Below are positions 13,701 to 26,698 of a DNA stretch of 64,000 nucleotides, piece after piece. The notes beneath the pieces were generated by a model. That model searched no databases. It had not been told where the DNA came from and saw only the letters and a program-made list of their open reading frames with translations. Numbering within the stretch: the first letter of the stretch is position 1; each line of letters begins with the position of its first letter. The DNA comes from Oxyruncus cristatus (lineage: Eukaryota > Chordata > Aves > Passeriformes > Cotingidae): NCBI GenBank assembly GCA_013399855.1, contig VXAY01002113.1, positions 1,591,826 through 1,655,825 on the forward strand, read 5' to 3'. The translations under genes were made by a program, and so were the position numbers.

Positions 13701-16700
13701 AAGCAGTACTTGTTTTGGAATGCATGCTGTGATTTCATGGGCAAGCTTCCCAGAGATTGTTTGATGGAACAGAGAAGCCTCATGGCAGCAGGCCAGCTGG
13801 CACCCTCGGCAGCACTTCATGATCTTTGGAACCCACGAGAAACAAGCAAAGCTTCCTCCACAGATGGCTACCAGCCTCCTCCTCATCCGTTCCTCAGTCT
13901 GTGACTCTGAAATCAATATTTTCATAGGCAGTGCAAAATTCCAGCTGCACCTTCCATGGACGTGCACTCTTCCAGCCCCCTCTGGTATCCGTTTCTTCCA
14001 CCATCACATGGGCTTAGCCAGTGGTTCCTGTTGTTAAAGTCTGCACCCCCAAATAACAAGGATTCCACTTTCCAAAGTAAGTTATTGCATCATCCAGTTT
14101 CTCTTGTCTTCAGGGAACCTTTTGTTCTGCAAAATACCTACCAAAGCAAAATAAATTCACTTTGCCATGGCAAGTGACTCAGATTCCAACTTGAAGAACA
14201 AATGGTTTTCTAGATCTCGTTTCTGTGTTTGCCTTTGGTCCTTGTTCTGAGTTCCTTGAACCCGTCCTTCAAAAAACAGAAAGAATCAATGGTTTCTGAG
14301 CGGGACCTCCTCCTATCTGCTGGTGGATGTCTTTCCCAGTGCTGTGAAAGCTGAATTTGTATTTCAGTCTGGCTATGGCACCATCATATTTGAGTAGAAG
14401 AAAAATCAAGATCAATCCTATCTTGTAACTTGTGTCGTGAAACAGGGTTTCAAATACAGTATTTGCACCTTGAAATTTTGGTTTAGAACATCATAATCTG
14501 CCAAGGGAAAAAGTCACGTCAAAGCAATATTAGAGGCCTTGCTGTACCCTCTAGTCCTAACTGAAGGTGTTCTTGCAGTTTGAGTTAAGAAATATCTGAT
14601 TCATTTTCATTAGACAATGTTTTCCTTTACTGATTCATGTTATTACATCAACTTAATTATAAGTAATTGTTTTCCTGGGGACACAGAAGTGTAAGCAATG
14701 GAAATAAAAACGGAAGTCCCAACACATCTATAAAAACATGCTTGCTCTGGGCTTTGTGTTCTCCAAAGACACTTTAAAAGGATTGTTCCTCAGTTGTCTT
14801 TATGAAATAAAGGGATTACAAAGCAACATGGAATAGTGAAAATGCAGCATTTCTGTGTTTTGATATGTACTAAAACTCATCCTTGATCTCTGGTGCTATT
14901 TAAATATATTTTCTGTATTCTGTCACTAGTTTACTACAGTGTTTTGTTTAATTTCACTGAAAACCTCTTACATGTGGCCACAGAACCATCACTGGAAAGC
15001 TTATTCTTAGAACATTTCAAGGCTGCTCCTGAAAGGGCCCTGCATCCCCTGCCCTGAAAATACCAGAGTAGCTTTTTGTCAGACCTCCAACATGGCACAC
15101 TTTAAAAGTGCTTATCCTTATTTTTACCAAAAGGAGCTCGTGACTTTATACGCCTCACGTACCGTATTCCACATTCCTTAACATAAGTCAGTACCAAACT
15201 CCAGTGAATGTAATTTCACTGTGTTTTGCCAACTCATCACACGTCTCAGCAAGGGATGAAAGGACTGAGACCCGGCTTTCTGAGAGCACGGAGCAGGAGT
15301 ATCCCTCCTGTCTTGAGAATGTTGAGCCTTTTGTTGTTCTTGTTTCTAAACCATTGCCACTATCCTAATTAGCTTTTGTCGTGTTTGTCTTTGAACAGCT
15401 AAATAACTGAGGTCTCTTTCAGCTGTCTTGTCTTTGAGATTAATTGTAAACATCTGCCAGCTGGTGAGGACAGTAATTCTTGTTCAGCAGAGCTCCTGAA
15501 AGGACACTGGTTTATTTATTTTGTAAAGCCCTGCTTTACAATTTCTTTGTAACCTGAGATTCCCTGTCTGGATTTTTCCTTTTCTTTTCCCTCATTAACG
15601 GAGGTTTTACATCCAGGTTTTTTAAACATTTTCACAAGTGGAAGTAGAAATCAGCAACAAAGCAAAATGCGAATTGTCCTATTAATGCTGCATTTCATTC
15701 TTAAGATGGCATCAGTCAAAAGTCTGTGCTTATGCAATCTGTAGAATCTCTTTCTATTGTCAATGAGAAGAATTAATTGAAGCATTTCATTGAAACATGT
15801 TCTATAAGGGAATAACGTTTTTGCAGTATCCCACAAACATTTGGGAAAAGCAAAAATACTTCTTTCAAAGGTCAGTACAAGTAGGAATAGATGGGTACCT
15901 ACATAAGCAACCTGAGCAGATGGTTAGAAAAAATGAAAGTGGATGGCTGAGAAAAGGTCCCTCTGACATTCACTATTAGAGACAACAGTGGCTGTTAATA
16001 AAGCAGAGTTAATTCTATAGCAAGGAGTGAAATATTTAATCAGCAGTACTTCATACATAATTCAATTAACTGCCTTCACTCATCAGTATTAACGAGAGCT
16101 GGAGCTTGGATTAATGTGCTTGAGCTCCATAGCAGCACTCCCAGGCTGCTTAAATCCTGCCAAAACTTAATAAAGCGCTGCCAGTCAAATTACAGTATCT
16201 GTGCCCAGTGCATCAATGTGCTGATATTACAAATCATCCTCTGCTCACATCATTGTTTGCTAATTCCTTATTTATGCTGATCTCTGCACTAAACAGTTTA
16301 ATTAGTGCACAATGGTAGAACAAGTTAAATTTCTTATCCCTTTCTTGATGACGTCTTTAGGATCATTCAGTTTGCTGAGTAATGAGTATAAATGGTGCCT
16401 CCACGTGTTTCCAAACCCTTAATTTTTTCAATACATAGATTGCCACAGTGGGATTTCTATTAGCCTGAAAAAGGAAGGGGCTAAATTAATTTCTGCTCTG
16501 GTTCTGAGGAACGTTTCTGTTGTGGTCTGTGCTGTTCTAGGCATAACACAGAGCTCCCCCTCAGTTCCCATGAACAACCCTGATTGTGCCATTCCCTGCT
16601 CCTGGTACTCCCCAGGCTTTCTCTCCCTCTCCAGGAAGAGAGAAGGGACAATGAAGGTTTGCAAAGTGTTTTCCTTTCTGCCACTGAGGGATTGGATTCT

Positions 16701-18167
16701 CGGAAGCTGATGAGCCCTCCTCAGCAGAAGCTGAGAAAATGCTGCTCTCCCATTATATCACACTCGGTGCTACCTGTGACCAGCCTCATCCAGGAGACTT
16801 CAGAAGAGCTAAGCCCAACCCTCCAGACCTGCTGCAGTGGGAGGGAGGGCAGCCTGAAACTGCTTATTCCACCTTTAACTCCTCCGAAATCAATCTCTGC
16901 TGCTCCTCAAAACCCTTGGCCACGTTTCAGCTGGGTGAACTGAGGCCAGACCGTGGCATCCAAAAGGAGATTTGAAAAGTGCTCTGAAATGCAAGTTCTG
17001 GAAGCATTACAAGCTGTCAGAAGAATCATAGTGAGATAAATGACATTACAGAGAAAATGTGGAAGAGCCTGGCTTTTTTATACATTTCTTTTTAATCTTA
17101 ACACAAGAAAAGAAATGAAGATGTCAGAGAATTACAGGGTTTGTGTACAGCCAAGGGCATGAGAGTTTCAGCAGTCCACCACACGAGTTTGAGGGAAATT
17201 CTGCTGAGTAATTTCGAATTATAAATCATATTTTGGGGGGACAAAAAGGCATGTGCAAGTCACACTGGACTGGACTCTACCTGTATAGATTCTACCTTTT
17301 ACTTTGTCTTTTTGACATGATTCCTGTCAGCTGGAATACACGAAATCCAAGGAAATCAAAGGTGTCATCACCACTGAGTTCCTCGATTCACGAGGTGAAA
17401 CCAGTTGAGGCTGATTTGGAAGTGGTGTCGTTCTATTGGGAGCTGTAGCACCGTACTTGGCATCAAGTCTCTTGAGGACAAGTGAGGATTATAGAATGCA
17501 GCACAATACATAAAAGCTACATAAAAGCAGGAGACAGCAGCCAGAATTTCTCAGAACAACGGGGAAACTGGGTCAATCAAGAACTACGTAAGGAGGAATG
17601 CTATTTATGCTGTATGTTCAGCAAGAGGAGCCATCAGAGGATTTAGCAAGTCATCCAAAAATATTAGAGGTTAAGGCTAAGTTGGATATATTTTAAAAAC
17701 CAAAAACAGCAGAGAATCAGACCCTCATTTTTTAATAAATTCAGCACAACTCTGTTAATTTAAACAGAGTCTCGCCAGTTTGGAGTTTCCTTACAGTTAA
17801 TATTTCTCCTTTATCATGTTTTTAATAGGGGTTTTAGCTGCAGAAAATGGAATGCTAAGTTGAAGACAAGTATTTCCTGGCCCAGTATCATTATCAGAAC
17901 CTGTATAAGGGTGGCAGATTTTCAGGGGTTCAGCCCTGTGAAAATGCCTTGCAGATGATAAAAGCTTCTCTTAAAGGAGCATAAAAGGAGCTACATCCAC
18001 ATGGAAAGAACCTGCTGATAAAGTTGAAATACTACTTTATCCTTTTACCTTCTATTTAAAATATAAGAAATAAAGACAATCTAAATGAAAAATACAGTGT
18101 CTGCACAAAATCTGGTTTAGCCAAACAAAGAGGCACTCAGGCTTTCATCCATTTAACAGAGGAATGG

Positions 18168-18191
18168 AAACCACTTTCTAAACCACTTTCT
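18168..18191. repeat. Exact 12-bp tandem duplication
   Basis: AAACCACTTTCT occurs twice head to tail without a mismatch. Each copy contains AACCAC, a RUNX-like core; regulatory use is speculation. Confidence 0.9.
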
Positions 18192-21176
18192 GAGATTCAG
18201 GCACTTTGGTGACATTCAAAATAAAAAACTGACCCAGAAAATCAGCAGACAATACACGATGTGAAAGTTCTAGTGCAAGTAATATTACAAAATGGAAACA
18301 GAAGACTAAGTTATGAATGGACTGCACCAGGATGTTTCTCAGCAGCGGCTCTGTTTGTCAATGAGATAAAAACCTGGCAGCAAATACAGCACTATTGACT
18401 CATGAATGATCCAGACAGACTCAGTTTAAAACCAACAGAGTAAGAAGCTCATGAAATTCACTGTAGCAAAAGAGAACGTGGTGCTTGCAGGGAAGGGGAC
18501 ATGTAGAAAACTGTCTCTTTCCCCCATCTGTAGTTCTAATGGCAATTGTCCAAAAATCTACAGTGTGTCAGAAGTTTTAATTGTTATATTAAAAAAAAAA
18601 AAAAAGATGAATAGATCCTCCTGACAGTCTTTTCTGCCTGTGAGTTTTATGCCCTGCACAGGGCAGTGACACAGACTCCATGCTGAATGGCACTGTCGGC
18701 CACAGCTCCAAAGGCAGCACTAAATTCACAGATCCCAAGGCTGGAAGATGCTGCCAGATAATGGGTATGGATTTTCTGTACATCATGACTGTGTGTCATC
18801 CAGCTACCACCTGTACCGAGCCTAATAATTTGTCTGAATAAAGCAGTACTCCATAAACTTTACTGCTGAGCAAACAGCATGCTCTTGGCAACATCATACT
18901 TTGCTCTCCCTTTCAGCTCATCAAAAGATGACTCAATTACCATTTAAAAGTTTATACTGCCTATGAAGTCAAGGGCTGTAGGATTAGTAGTGAGCTTGAA
19001 GGTGTTTTGAAAAGAGTAAATGTGTCTTAATGTGCAGAACTGACAGGTTTGCATGTAAGTGTTAAAGGACAAGCTGGAAGCCAGTGTTGGTGTTAATTTT
19101 AACTAGCAGAATGTGTACAGTCAATAATGGGCAGATGGAAATGATGGATTGTGTCAGCATCTGAGAGGGGATGATCGTCCTGGTAATAAAGAAATCATTT
19201 GAACAAGACTGCCTAGTGCAGGCAGTTGCCTACGCTAGAGACACCCAGATTCAAGGGCTGGAAACAGAACTGGAAAGGACTGTTTCTTTTCCTTCTGCAA
19301 AAGTCAAGACAAACAGCAAAATTGGTAATTAGAAACACGCCTGTGAAACTTTGCCTATTTGCTTGCTTAAAAGCTGTGGCAGGTATTTGGCTCTAAGGTG
19401 CTTTTATCTTATGGCAAAAATTCAGGGAAGCTGCCTTAAAGTTATATCTTGTTTAATGTTGAGCTCAAGTCCAGACTGTGGGTATCATCTTGTTTGAGGA
19501 GTGCAAAGAAGCTTACTGCATTTTAAACCTATTTATTGTGCCCAGTGCCACCTGCTCCTGTATGGTCAGTGGCCAGAACAATCATTGCCAGTGTCAGGAT
19601 CTGTGAAATTTGTTTTCTGATGCAAAATTTAGTAGGATTTCTATACAATTTAGAAATGCTGATGTACAAGGGATAACAAGAACTGGGAAAAAGAAGGAAG
19701 AACTTAAAAACTCTTTTGATAAACTCAGGAGTTTCAGTGTTTCATTAAGCCTCGTTCATGACGAAATATGAGGATATGCATGTGCAGATTGAGAAGCTCA
19801 ATGTACTTATAAGGTTCCATCTTGAGGGGTTTTTTTCCTTGTGAGTGGAAAAAAATTTCCTTATCAAATGTGAGCCACGTAGCATCCTGTCAGATATTGC
19901 TTCACATAGCTGAGTTAGGAAAGAGGTGGGTATGTATGAGAGCAGACAAAACAAGATAAGCAATCTGCACTCATCTGACATCAAGATAACGCAACAAAGC
20001 TTATCTGATAGATGGTTTGTCACAATCAAATTTTCGTGCTCCTCAAACTACAAAAACACATAACTACTATACTATAAACTACTATAAATATATAAGACTC
20101 AGTTTAAAAATAAACTAAATAAAATTATCCCACGTATATCAGATTAAGGGTTTCCTGGGTATACATGCTAGCAAGTTGCAGTAATCATCCTAGATCTTGT
20201 GTGTTACTTAGAAGCACACTGTGACAGGGATCTGATGGGAGTTCCTATCTGAAATGACAATTATCTTCTCTTAAGATAGGATTGTCTTCCTAAGATTGAG
20301 TGTCCTCATTAGGTGACTGTCTCATTGACTGGGTGCCCATTTCCTTTCAGCACCCAAATAAGTTTTCATCAATCCTAAGGTCTAGGATTTACCATCCAGG
20401 GGGTTTTACAGGAGCGTGAAGGAAATGTCCAGCAAAAGATTTGAGGAGAAACACCTTCTCCCCCATTACAGAGGGGCCAACCACAGTTTTACCAGGAACT
20501 CCTGAGTAGCTGGAAGAAGTAGAGAGGTCACACATGCGTGAAAGAGCCACCCCTACCATACACATAAGGAATAATTACCAGGAGGAAGACTGAATCCATC
20601 AGACTGTTCTGGGTTTTTAATTCTGTTAACACCTGCTTTGACTGTGAGCTTAATGCATGTCCAGCCAATGCAGAGCCACGGCTGCCTTGGAAGTGATATG
20701 TTTGGTTTGAGTGCAGAAAATGAGGTTCATCTGCTTAATGAGTTACAGAGTGTTTTCAGGCCTTTAAGGAGCCATAAGAAGTGTTACCTCAGTAAAAAAA
20801 TAAAAAAAAAGAGGTCTTAAAGAAGCCTCACTAGGCTGCAAAAACTGTGCTTCCTACTTTTTCAAAGAAATCTCGAGAACTGGAGATTTCCTAATCACTG
20901 GCATCTTTGGAGAGACCCAGGCAGGGCTGTGGTGAGCGCTGTGCACTGGTACATTAGTCAGTCCATCTGAACTGCTGTATCCAGACAACATTTCATAAGA
21001 ACTTTTGATTTAAAATGCATCACAAAAATCTTTCCACCAGCAGAAGCAGCTTCAGATGGTATCAGAGAAGAAATTTCCCAGAGGTTACAGTTTATGGAGG
21101 GGTTTTTTTTCTGTAAATTGGAGTGTGTTTTTTGAAGGAGAAGAAACTGAAAACGGGCAAACTCAACTGTGTGAAC

Positions 21177-21197
21177 AAAAAAAAAAAAAAAAAAAAA
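21177..21197 (+). repeat. A21 homopolymer
   Basis: A run of 21 A after GTGTGAAC; simple repeat. Confidence 0.85.
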
Positions 21198-22979
21198 GAT
21201 TATTCCTCAGCCACCTGCAAATATCTCCTCTGTTTAAAAGGTTGTGTCCACTTTGATTTTATATGCTGCATAGCATGAAACATGCCAAAAAGTAGAAGAA
21301 GGGAGAATTTCAGGGCTTATAAGAGACATGAAGCATAAATATGAAATTAGATGTGGATAGTTTGTTTAGTATCTTTTGGTGAGTGATGTGTATTCAGAAT
21401 GTGTCTGTGATTCAGGAAAGCACTTAAGCACTAACATTTTATTTTGTTTCCTTTTGAAGCTGTTAAGATTTTCAACCTTAGGATGTGTTTCTACTGAAAT
21501 CATCAGACTGAAGTTTCAACAGAGTGATTATTACTAAAATCAGAATCATAGCAAATCAGTGAAGTAACAAGAACCAGGCCTTCTGAAGGCTCTGAAATAA
21601 CTCACCCACAAATATAGCAAAAAGTATTACTGCACATCATAACACTGAGGAGCAAATCACTGGGCCAAGTCCCAAGAAATGATGTATAGAGACCATTTTC
21701 CTATTAAATTGCCCACAGTTAATGCTACAGAAACTAAATTAATACTCCTCTCATACATTAGGTAGCAGGCTGGTTGTAAGTGGTCCAGGAATTGTCATTA
21801 TATTGCTCTGCTGGTTTCCTCTGGCAGCGTAATAGATATATCTGTTACCCCAGCTGACAACAGCAAATAGTGCAGAACAAAGGAAAGGCATCACTGCTGA
21901 TGGAGGTGAAGCTTCCAATGACAATTGCCTGCCTGTGAGAACCAGACTTGGCCCTGCTTTTCCTGCACAGCAATTAAATTGCCAAGGAAAGTTTGGGTAG
22001 TCCAGTGCAGACTGCAGGAAGACGGTGCAGCCAACAGCAGCCATGAGAATATTTTTGCTTGTTTTGCTGAGGGCTTGTGATTCATATTCAGTTTTTTACT
22101 GAGCAAATACTTCTGAAATAAGCTCTTTCCACTTTCCTTATAGCATCTTCAGTCTCTTCTGTTAAAGAAGAAAGGCACACTGGAGGAAGTTTAGTCACTG
22201 CGTGTAGCTTATAGTTGCTAAACCACTGCTGCTCTTCTAAGATGAGTGCAAGCCAAGAGGGATTTTTGTTTCCATGTGTGCCGCTCCAGTTCAACAAAAT
22301 TTCTACAGCTCTTTGAGCAGGGTAGGAACTTCATAAAAATACCTTTCTTACAGCTCAGGCTGAAAAGTCATTGTATGTATTGTTGTGAGAGATCAAGGTG
22401 GAAAGCTTTTCGTCTAAGAAAAATTTCTATCTGTCCCACAAGTCCCAAAAATTCATTCCATTTCCTTGCCTGCCTGGGACAGTGCAGAAACTTGGCTAAA
22501 TAAACCAGAAAGAAATACAGTTTTGATTGCAAGAAGGATGTTTGCTTTCCTTTGGGTCCTTTCGGGTCACACCGCAAAAAACTTCTTGATAATAAACACC
22601 TACAGTGAATTTGTACGTGGCAACTTCAATAGGCCTTCTGATCACTGACTTGGCTTTGGTGGCTTTGTGTTAGAAATTTAAACGGGAGGAAGAACACTAA
22701 ATACAGCTAATCTGTACTTACTAAGCCTTCTGGATATTACTTCTACTAGAAGTGTATAAATAACACTAAAGCACGTTGCCATATACCTGAAGCACGGGCT
22801 CTTACAGAAAAATAATCATTGTGGCCACAAATAAGAGTGAGAGCACAAACTGAAATCGTGTCACCTGACACTAAACGTATTCAGATTTGTGTTTAAGAAG
22901 GAGCACTTGATTTTTTGCTCATGTTAAAGCCAGGCAGGTGGAAGAGTCTGGCCAGTATGTGGGACCACGACCTTTTTGG

Positions 22980-23027
22980 CAGGTGCAGTTTTATCTGCAC
23001 CTGATAAACCTACTTCAGTAGGTTTAT
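22980..23027. repeat. Two adjacent perfect hairpins
   Basis: The first stem pairs CAGGTGCAG (22980-22988) with CTGCACCTG (22995-23003) over a 6-nt loop. The second pairs ATAAACCTACT (23004-23014) with AGTAGGTTTAT (23017-23027) over 2 nt. The stems abut with no spacer. The first contains an inverted pair of E-boxes, CAGGTG and CACCTG, of the type bound by bHLH and ZEB/Snail proteins. Confidence 0.9.
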
Positions 23028-23048
23028 TCGACTAATTCAAAACTGGGA

Positions 23049-23096
23049 GGAAAAAAAACCCAAAACCAAAAAACCAAGCAAACCCACAAACCACAA
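23049..23096 (+). repeat. A/C-rich low-complexity tract
   Basis: Irregular AAAACC/AAACCC units, a common type of simple sequence in avian introns. Confidence 0.7.
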
Positions 23097-26000
23097 GTAG
23101 TAATTTGAGTCAGAAGAATTTCTGTCTTAAAAAAAAAAAAATAATTATGTAGAAATGGTTAAGAGGTGGTAGTTCCAAAGCCTAAGGAATTACCATTAAC
23201 TAGTTTGATCAGTCCTATTTCCACGATTACTCTGCTCGTATTTTGATTTCTAAGAGTATTAGCCTGGGACACAGAGGTCAACTGAAACTTATGTTTTCAG
23301 TGACTATGAAGCTACAGATTTTGCCTCTAGGCAACTTTTTTTTATTAACTGGTGTATTTGATAATCATATTCATAATAAATTTCAGAGTTGATTTAGGAG
23401 CTTGGGTCTATAAGAAGGTACTTCTAGTCATCTTTGCAGTCTTTTCCATGTGCACAGTCATAAATTTTCTAATCAATCTGGATGTAACCATTTAACAATT
23501 TTCTTCCTAAACCTCTTTTTGCAAGGCAGGTGTGATTTTAATCTTCTACTGCTAGAAAGACCATCAAATGCTGTATCCACAGGCTGAAATTATTCAGAAA
23601 ATAAGATGTATTCAGTTCTGTGTGAAGGTCACAAGTAATAAAGCCTCCAAGGCACTATCTTCCAGTGAATCTCTGCTGCCAAAAAGGCAACATGCATTAT
23701 CTTTTACACTTCTCCCTTGGAAGCAATTGATGCTCATTCCTTCTGAGCTGTTACAATCTCTGGCAGAGAGAAATAGGCTGAGTGTTCTAGAGCTATGGGG
23801 CTTCTGTTCGCTCCGTGACAACACTGGGAAGTAGATTATGGTCTTTGTGCCTCTTAGATTTTGGCATTGCACCTCTGACTAGTCCCCCCACTGCATTGCT
23901 AAAGTGTGTTGGGTGCAGCAGTGTTGCTCTTCAAGGCGGAGCAGTTGCAGCTCAGAAGATGCTCATGCGCTGCTGTATTTCTCACAGAAATAGCGCGCTG
24001 GCTACTGTCACCTTTCACAAGTTGAAATAAGTCACTATAAACCACAGGAAGAAAATGTCTCCTGGTAGCTGCCTTACAAACTTCGCTGGTAGAGCACTGG
24101 TCAGAGGAGCAGCGTTTTTTGTGGTGCTCTGTGATTGCCACAGAGCCAGGCACACACCCACAGGCTGGGAAAACAGCTAGAGAGGCGTTCTGCAAAGACC
24201 ACTGCTGTGCTAAACAGCTTTTCTGTCATAGTTTGTGGGGTTGCTAGCTGGAAATAATAGAGGGTTCTGCTTGCAGTGGCTGTTTGATCTAACCTTGAGC
24301 ACACATCTGACATCCACAACTCAGCCACTCCCATTGGCTTTCTGCTTTGAGGCTGTGGCACTTCCATTTACATGCACTGATGACAGCACAGCAGCACATC
24401 TCCAAACCCTTACATCAAGAGGGAGCATCCACTCCTTGCCTGTAACCTGCATCAGTCCTTGCTGATGCATTCAGAGCAGATCTGATCTTGTGATTCAGTT
24501 CCTAGATTGAGTTGTGCGTTTGCCAGCCCTCAGAGCCTTCCAAAGCAATTTGGGGCAGTCGCTCTTTGTGCCTGTCCGTGTGTGTGTTAACAGGGAGATC
24601 AGGCACAGTCAGATTAGGAGCAGCAGTAGCAGTATATCAGAGTCACAGCAGAGATGAGAGTGTCACCCTGCAGCTCATAGGAGTTGGTTCCCTGAGCCTC
24701 CATCACTGGACTGTCCACACTGTGCTGGCACTCTGGCTCACACCAACAGCCTCCTGGAGCTGTGCTCAAGTAATCCCCCCTGAGCAGCCTGTCCTGGGGG
24801 GCTGCTCTCTGACCTGATGCTCAGTCCTGGAGCTCCTGGGCCCCTGGCAGCAGCTGGGAGGCTGCTATGGTGCACAGTCCTGCTTTAGTGCACAGTCCCT
24901 GTGATTGTCCTGCTCTGGCTCCTTCTTTATGTCATCCCTGGCCTGTTCTCCCCCATCCATCCAAAGAGCCATTTACAAGGAGACTGAAGGCACTGGACCC
25001 AGGGGAAGCACTAATCTGGTCCTGCCCATGTCAGACCCCCAGCACAACATGCAAACCCTCTCAGAGCACCTGATCTGCCCTCTCCTGGTGGAGTAATTAT
25101 GGCAATACCTTGACAGGGTTCAACTCAGCACTTCTGATTTAGTAAGATATTGTAGCACTTGAGAAAGCCTTTTCTTAAACAAATTCAAGCATTAAAAAAA
25201 ACCCAAATATATCCACATCCTTGTCTTCCATACCTCAGTTTCTTAGCACTAAAGATCTGGTCCCTGTAGTGCAACTAAATGAGGTAGGGATATATAAACT
25301 TTTACTTACTTTTTGCAGAGTTGGTTTAAAATTTAGACAGCAAAACAATATGAGAGTAAAGATCAAAGTCTGTGTTCTGTGTTAAGTTCAACATAAATTT
25401 CAGCTCTACATTCTGAATCTGTAGCTGCTGCAATTTCCAGGCTACCTTTATTTTTCCCCCCAAAGTGTGTGGAATGGCAGAGGATCAGTGTGCACCTGCC
25501 TCACCTCCCACTGCCTCCACACTGCCCTCCCTGCACTGCTTTGGAGGGTCCTGTCCATGTCTGCTCCCATCATTTCCAGCACTCTCTCCTCCCTTTCTCC
25601 ACTCCCAAACAATCTAGAGTATTTATTTTTCGGAAGTTGGAGGGGGTTGGTTTGTTTACAGACAAAACCAGCTTGAGAACCTTCCCAGTCACCGTCTGAT
25701 GGGAGTGCTGCAGAACATTCCTCTGCATCTGACTGCAAAACTTTGAGGTAAATGAAAAAACACCCACTAGTATCATTAAGTACACATTTAGGTGAGTATT
25801 TAAGAACCTTCACAGCCTTGTGAAAACCAATATATTTGGAAAACGTTTCCCCACTGACAGCAGAACTCAGCAGTTTCCTTTGTTGTATCTCTGTCTCCTA
25901 AAGCAGCCTCAGCAAGATCAGCAAGGTTGTTTGGAAGCTCAGAATTTGCAGCACCATTCAAAACTGGGTGCATTAATGGACCAAAAGGTTTGAAATATGA

Positions 26001-26678
26001 CCTTGTCACTAAAAAACCTGCAGTGTATTTGGACAACACATACCACAATCCAATGGTAGAGGAGTTCCCACCAACAGCAAGTTCATATAGAATTAAATAG
26101 AGAAAACTTGTTTAAGTAATGGAAAAGTGTGAGTAAGCATGTGGTATTTACCTTGCATTTGTTACAGAAGCCAAGATGGCCACGGGCAGACCAACCTCAA
26201 CAGCTCTAACAAGCAGGAGCAGGTTTGGAATTTCAGGAAGAGAGTATTTGTATAAGATGAGATGCCTCCCCAGTTATATTTTGTATGTTACATTGTACCC
26301 ATTTGGTGAAGATAAATAATTTCATTTGTTCTCTGGTTTGTGGGGAATTTATGGATAGCTTTGCACCAGTGCAGTTTCTTTCCTCTTTAAGAAGTTATTC
26401 AGTATTTATGTTGTTTATACAGGATTTTTCTGGAATAGACACCACACTGATAGACTTCTCAGATTATGTAAGTCATGCAGTTTTTAAGGAAAGGTGCATC
26501 CTTTCCTATCTTCCCTTATTTTCACCTGATTTCAGGGAATACATTTCAGCCTTTCTGAAAGTTTGGCCAATAATGACCAGCCTTAAACTCATCATACCAG
26601 TGACCACCTGACAATTCTGCTGATTTACAATACAGGATTATTTTGGGTAGGAATTGTAGCTCCTATGCAGTGCATTTG

Positions 26679-26698
26679 TCCTGTGTGTGCACACAGGA
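26679..26698. repeat. 20-bp inverted repeat
   Basis: TCCTGTGTG (26679-26687) and CACACAGGA (26690-26698) are exact reverse complements around a TG centre. It may only be a small GT/CA-rich palindrome. Confidence 0.85.

Larger units (their letters stand above)
10001..20000 (+). other. CA10: CA10 intron upstream of the exon, part 2
   Basis: Inferred intronic sequence without recognisable exons. It holds a two-copy 36-bp duplication at 10713-10789, an exact 12-bp tandem at 18168-18191, an A15 run at 18591-18605 and a stretch at about 16040-16330 with dense homeodomain-like TAAT cores. Open frames on both strands, such as 12124-12498 minus and 16584-16943 plus, show no family motif. Confidence 0.65.

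Noticed and set aside
24512..25096. Cluster of open frames in a more GC-rich patch
   Set aside because: Several overlapping frames on one strand with no protein similarity recognised; looks like base composition, perhaps an old unrecognised repeat.
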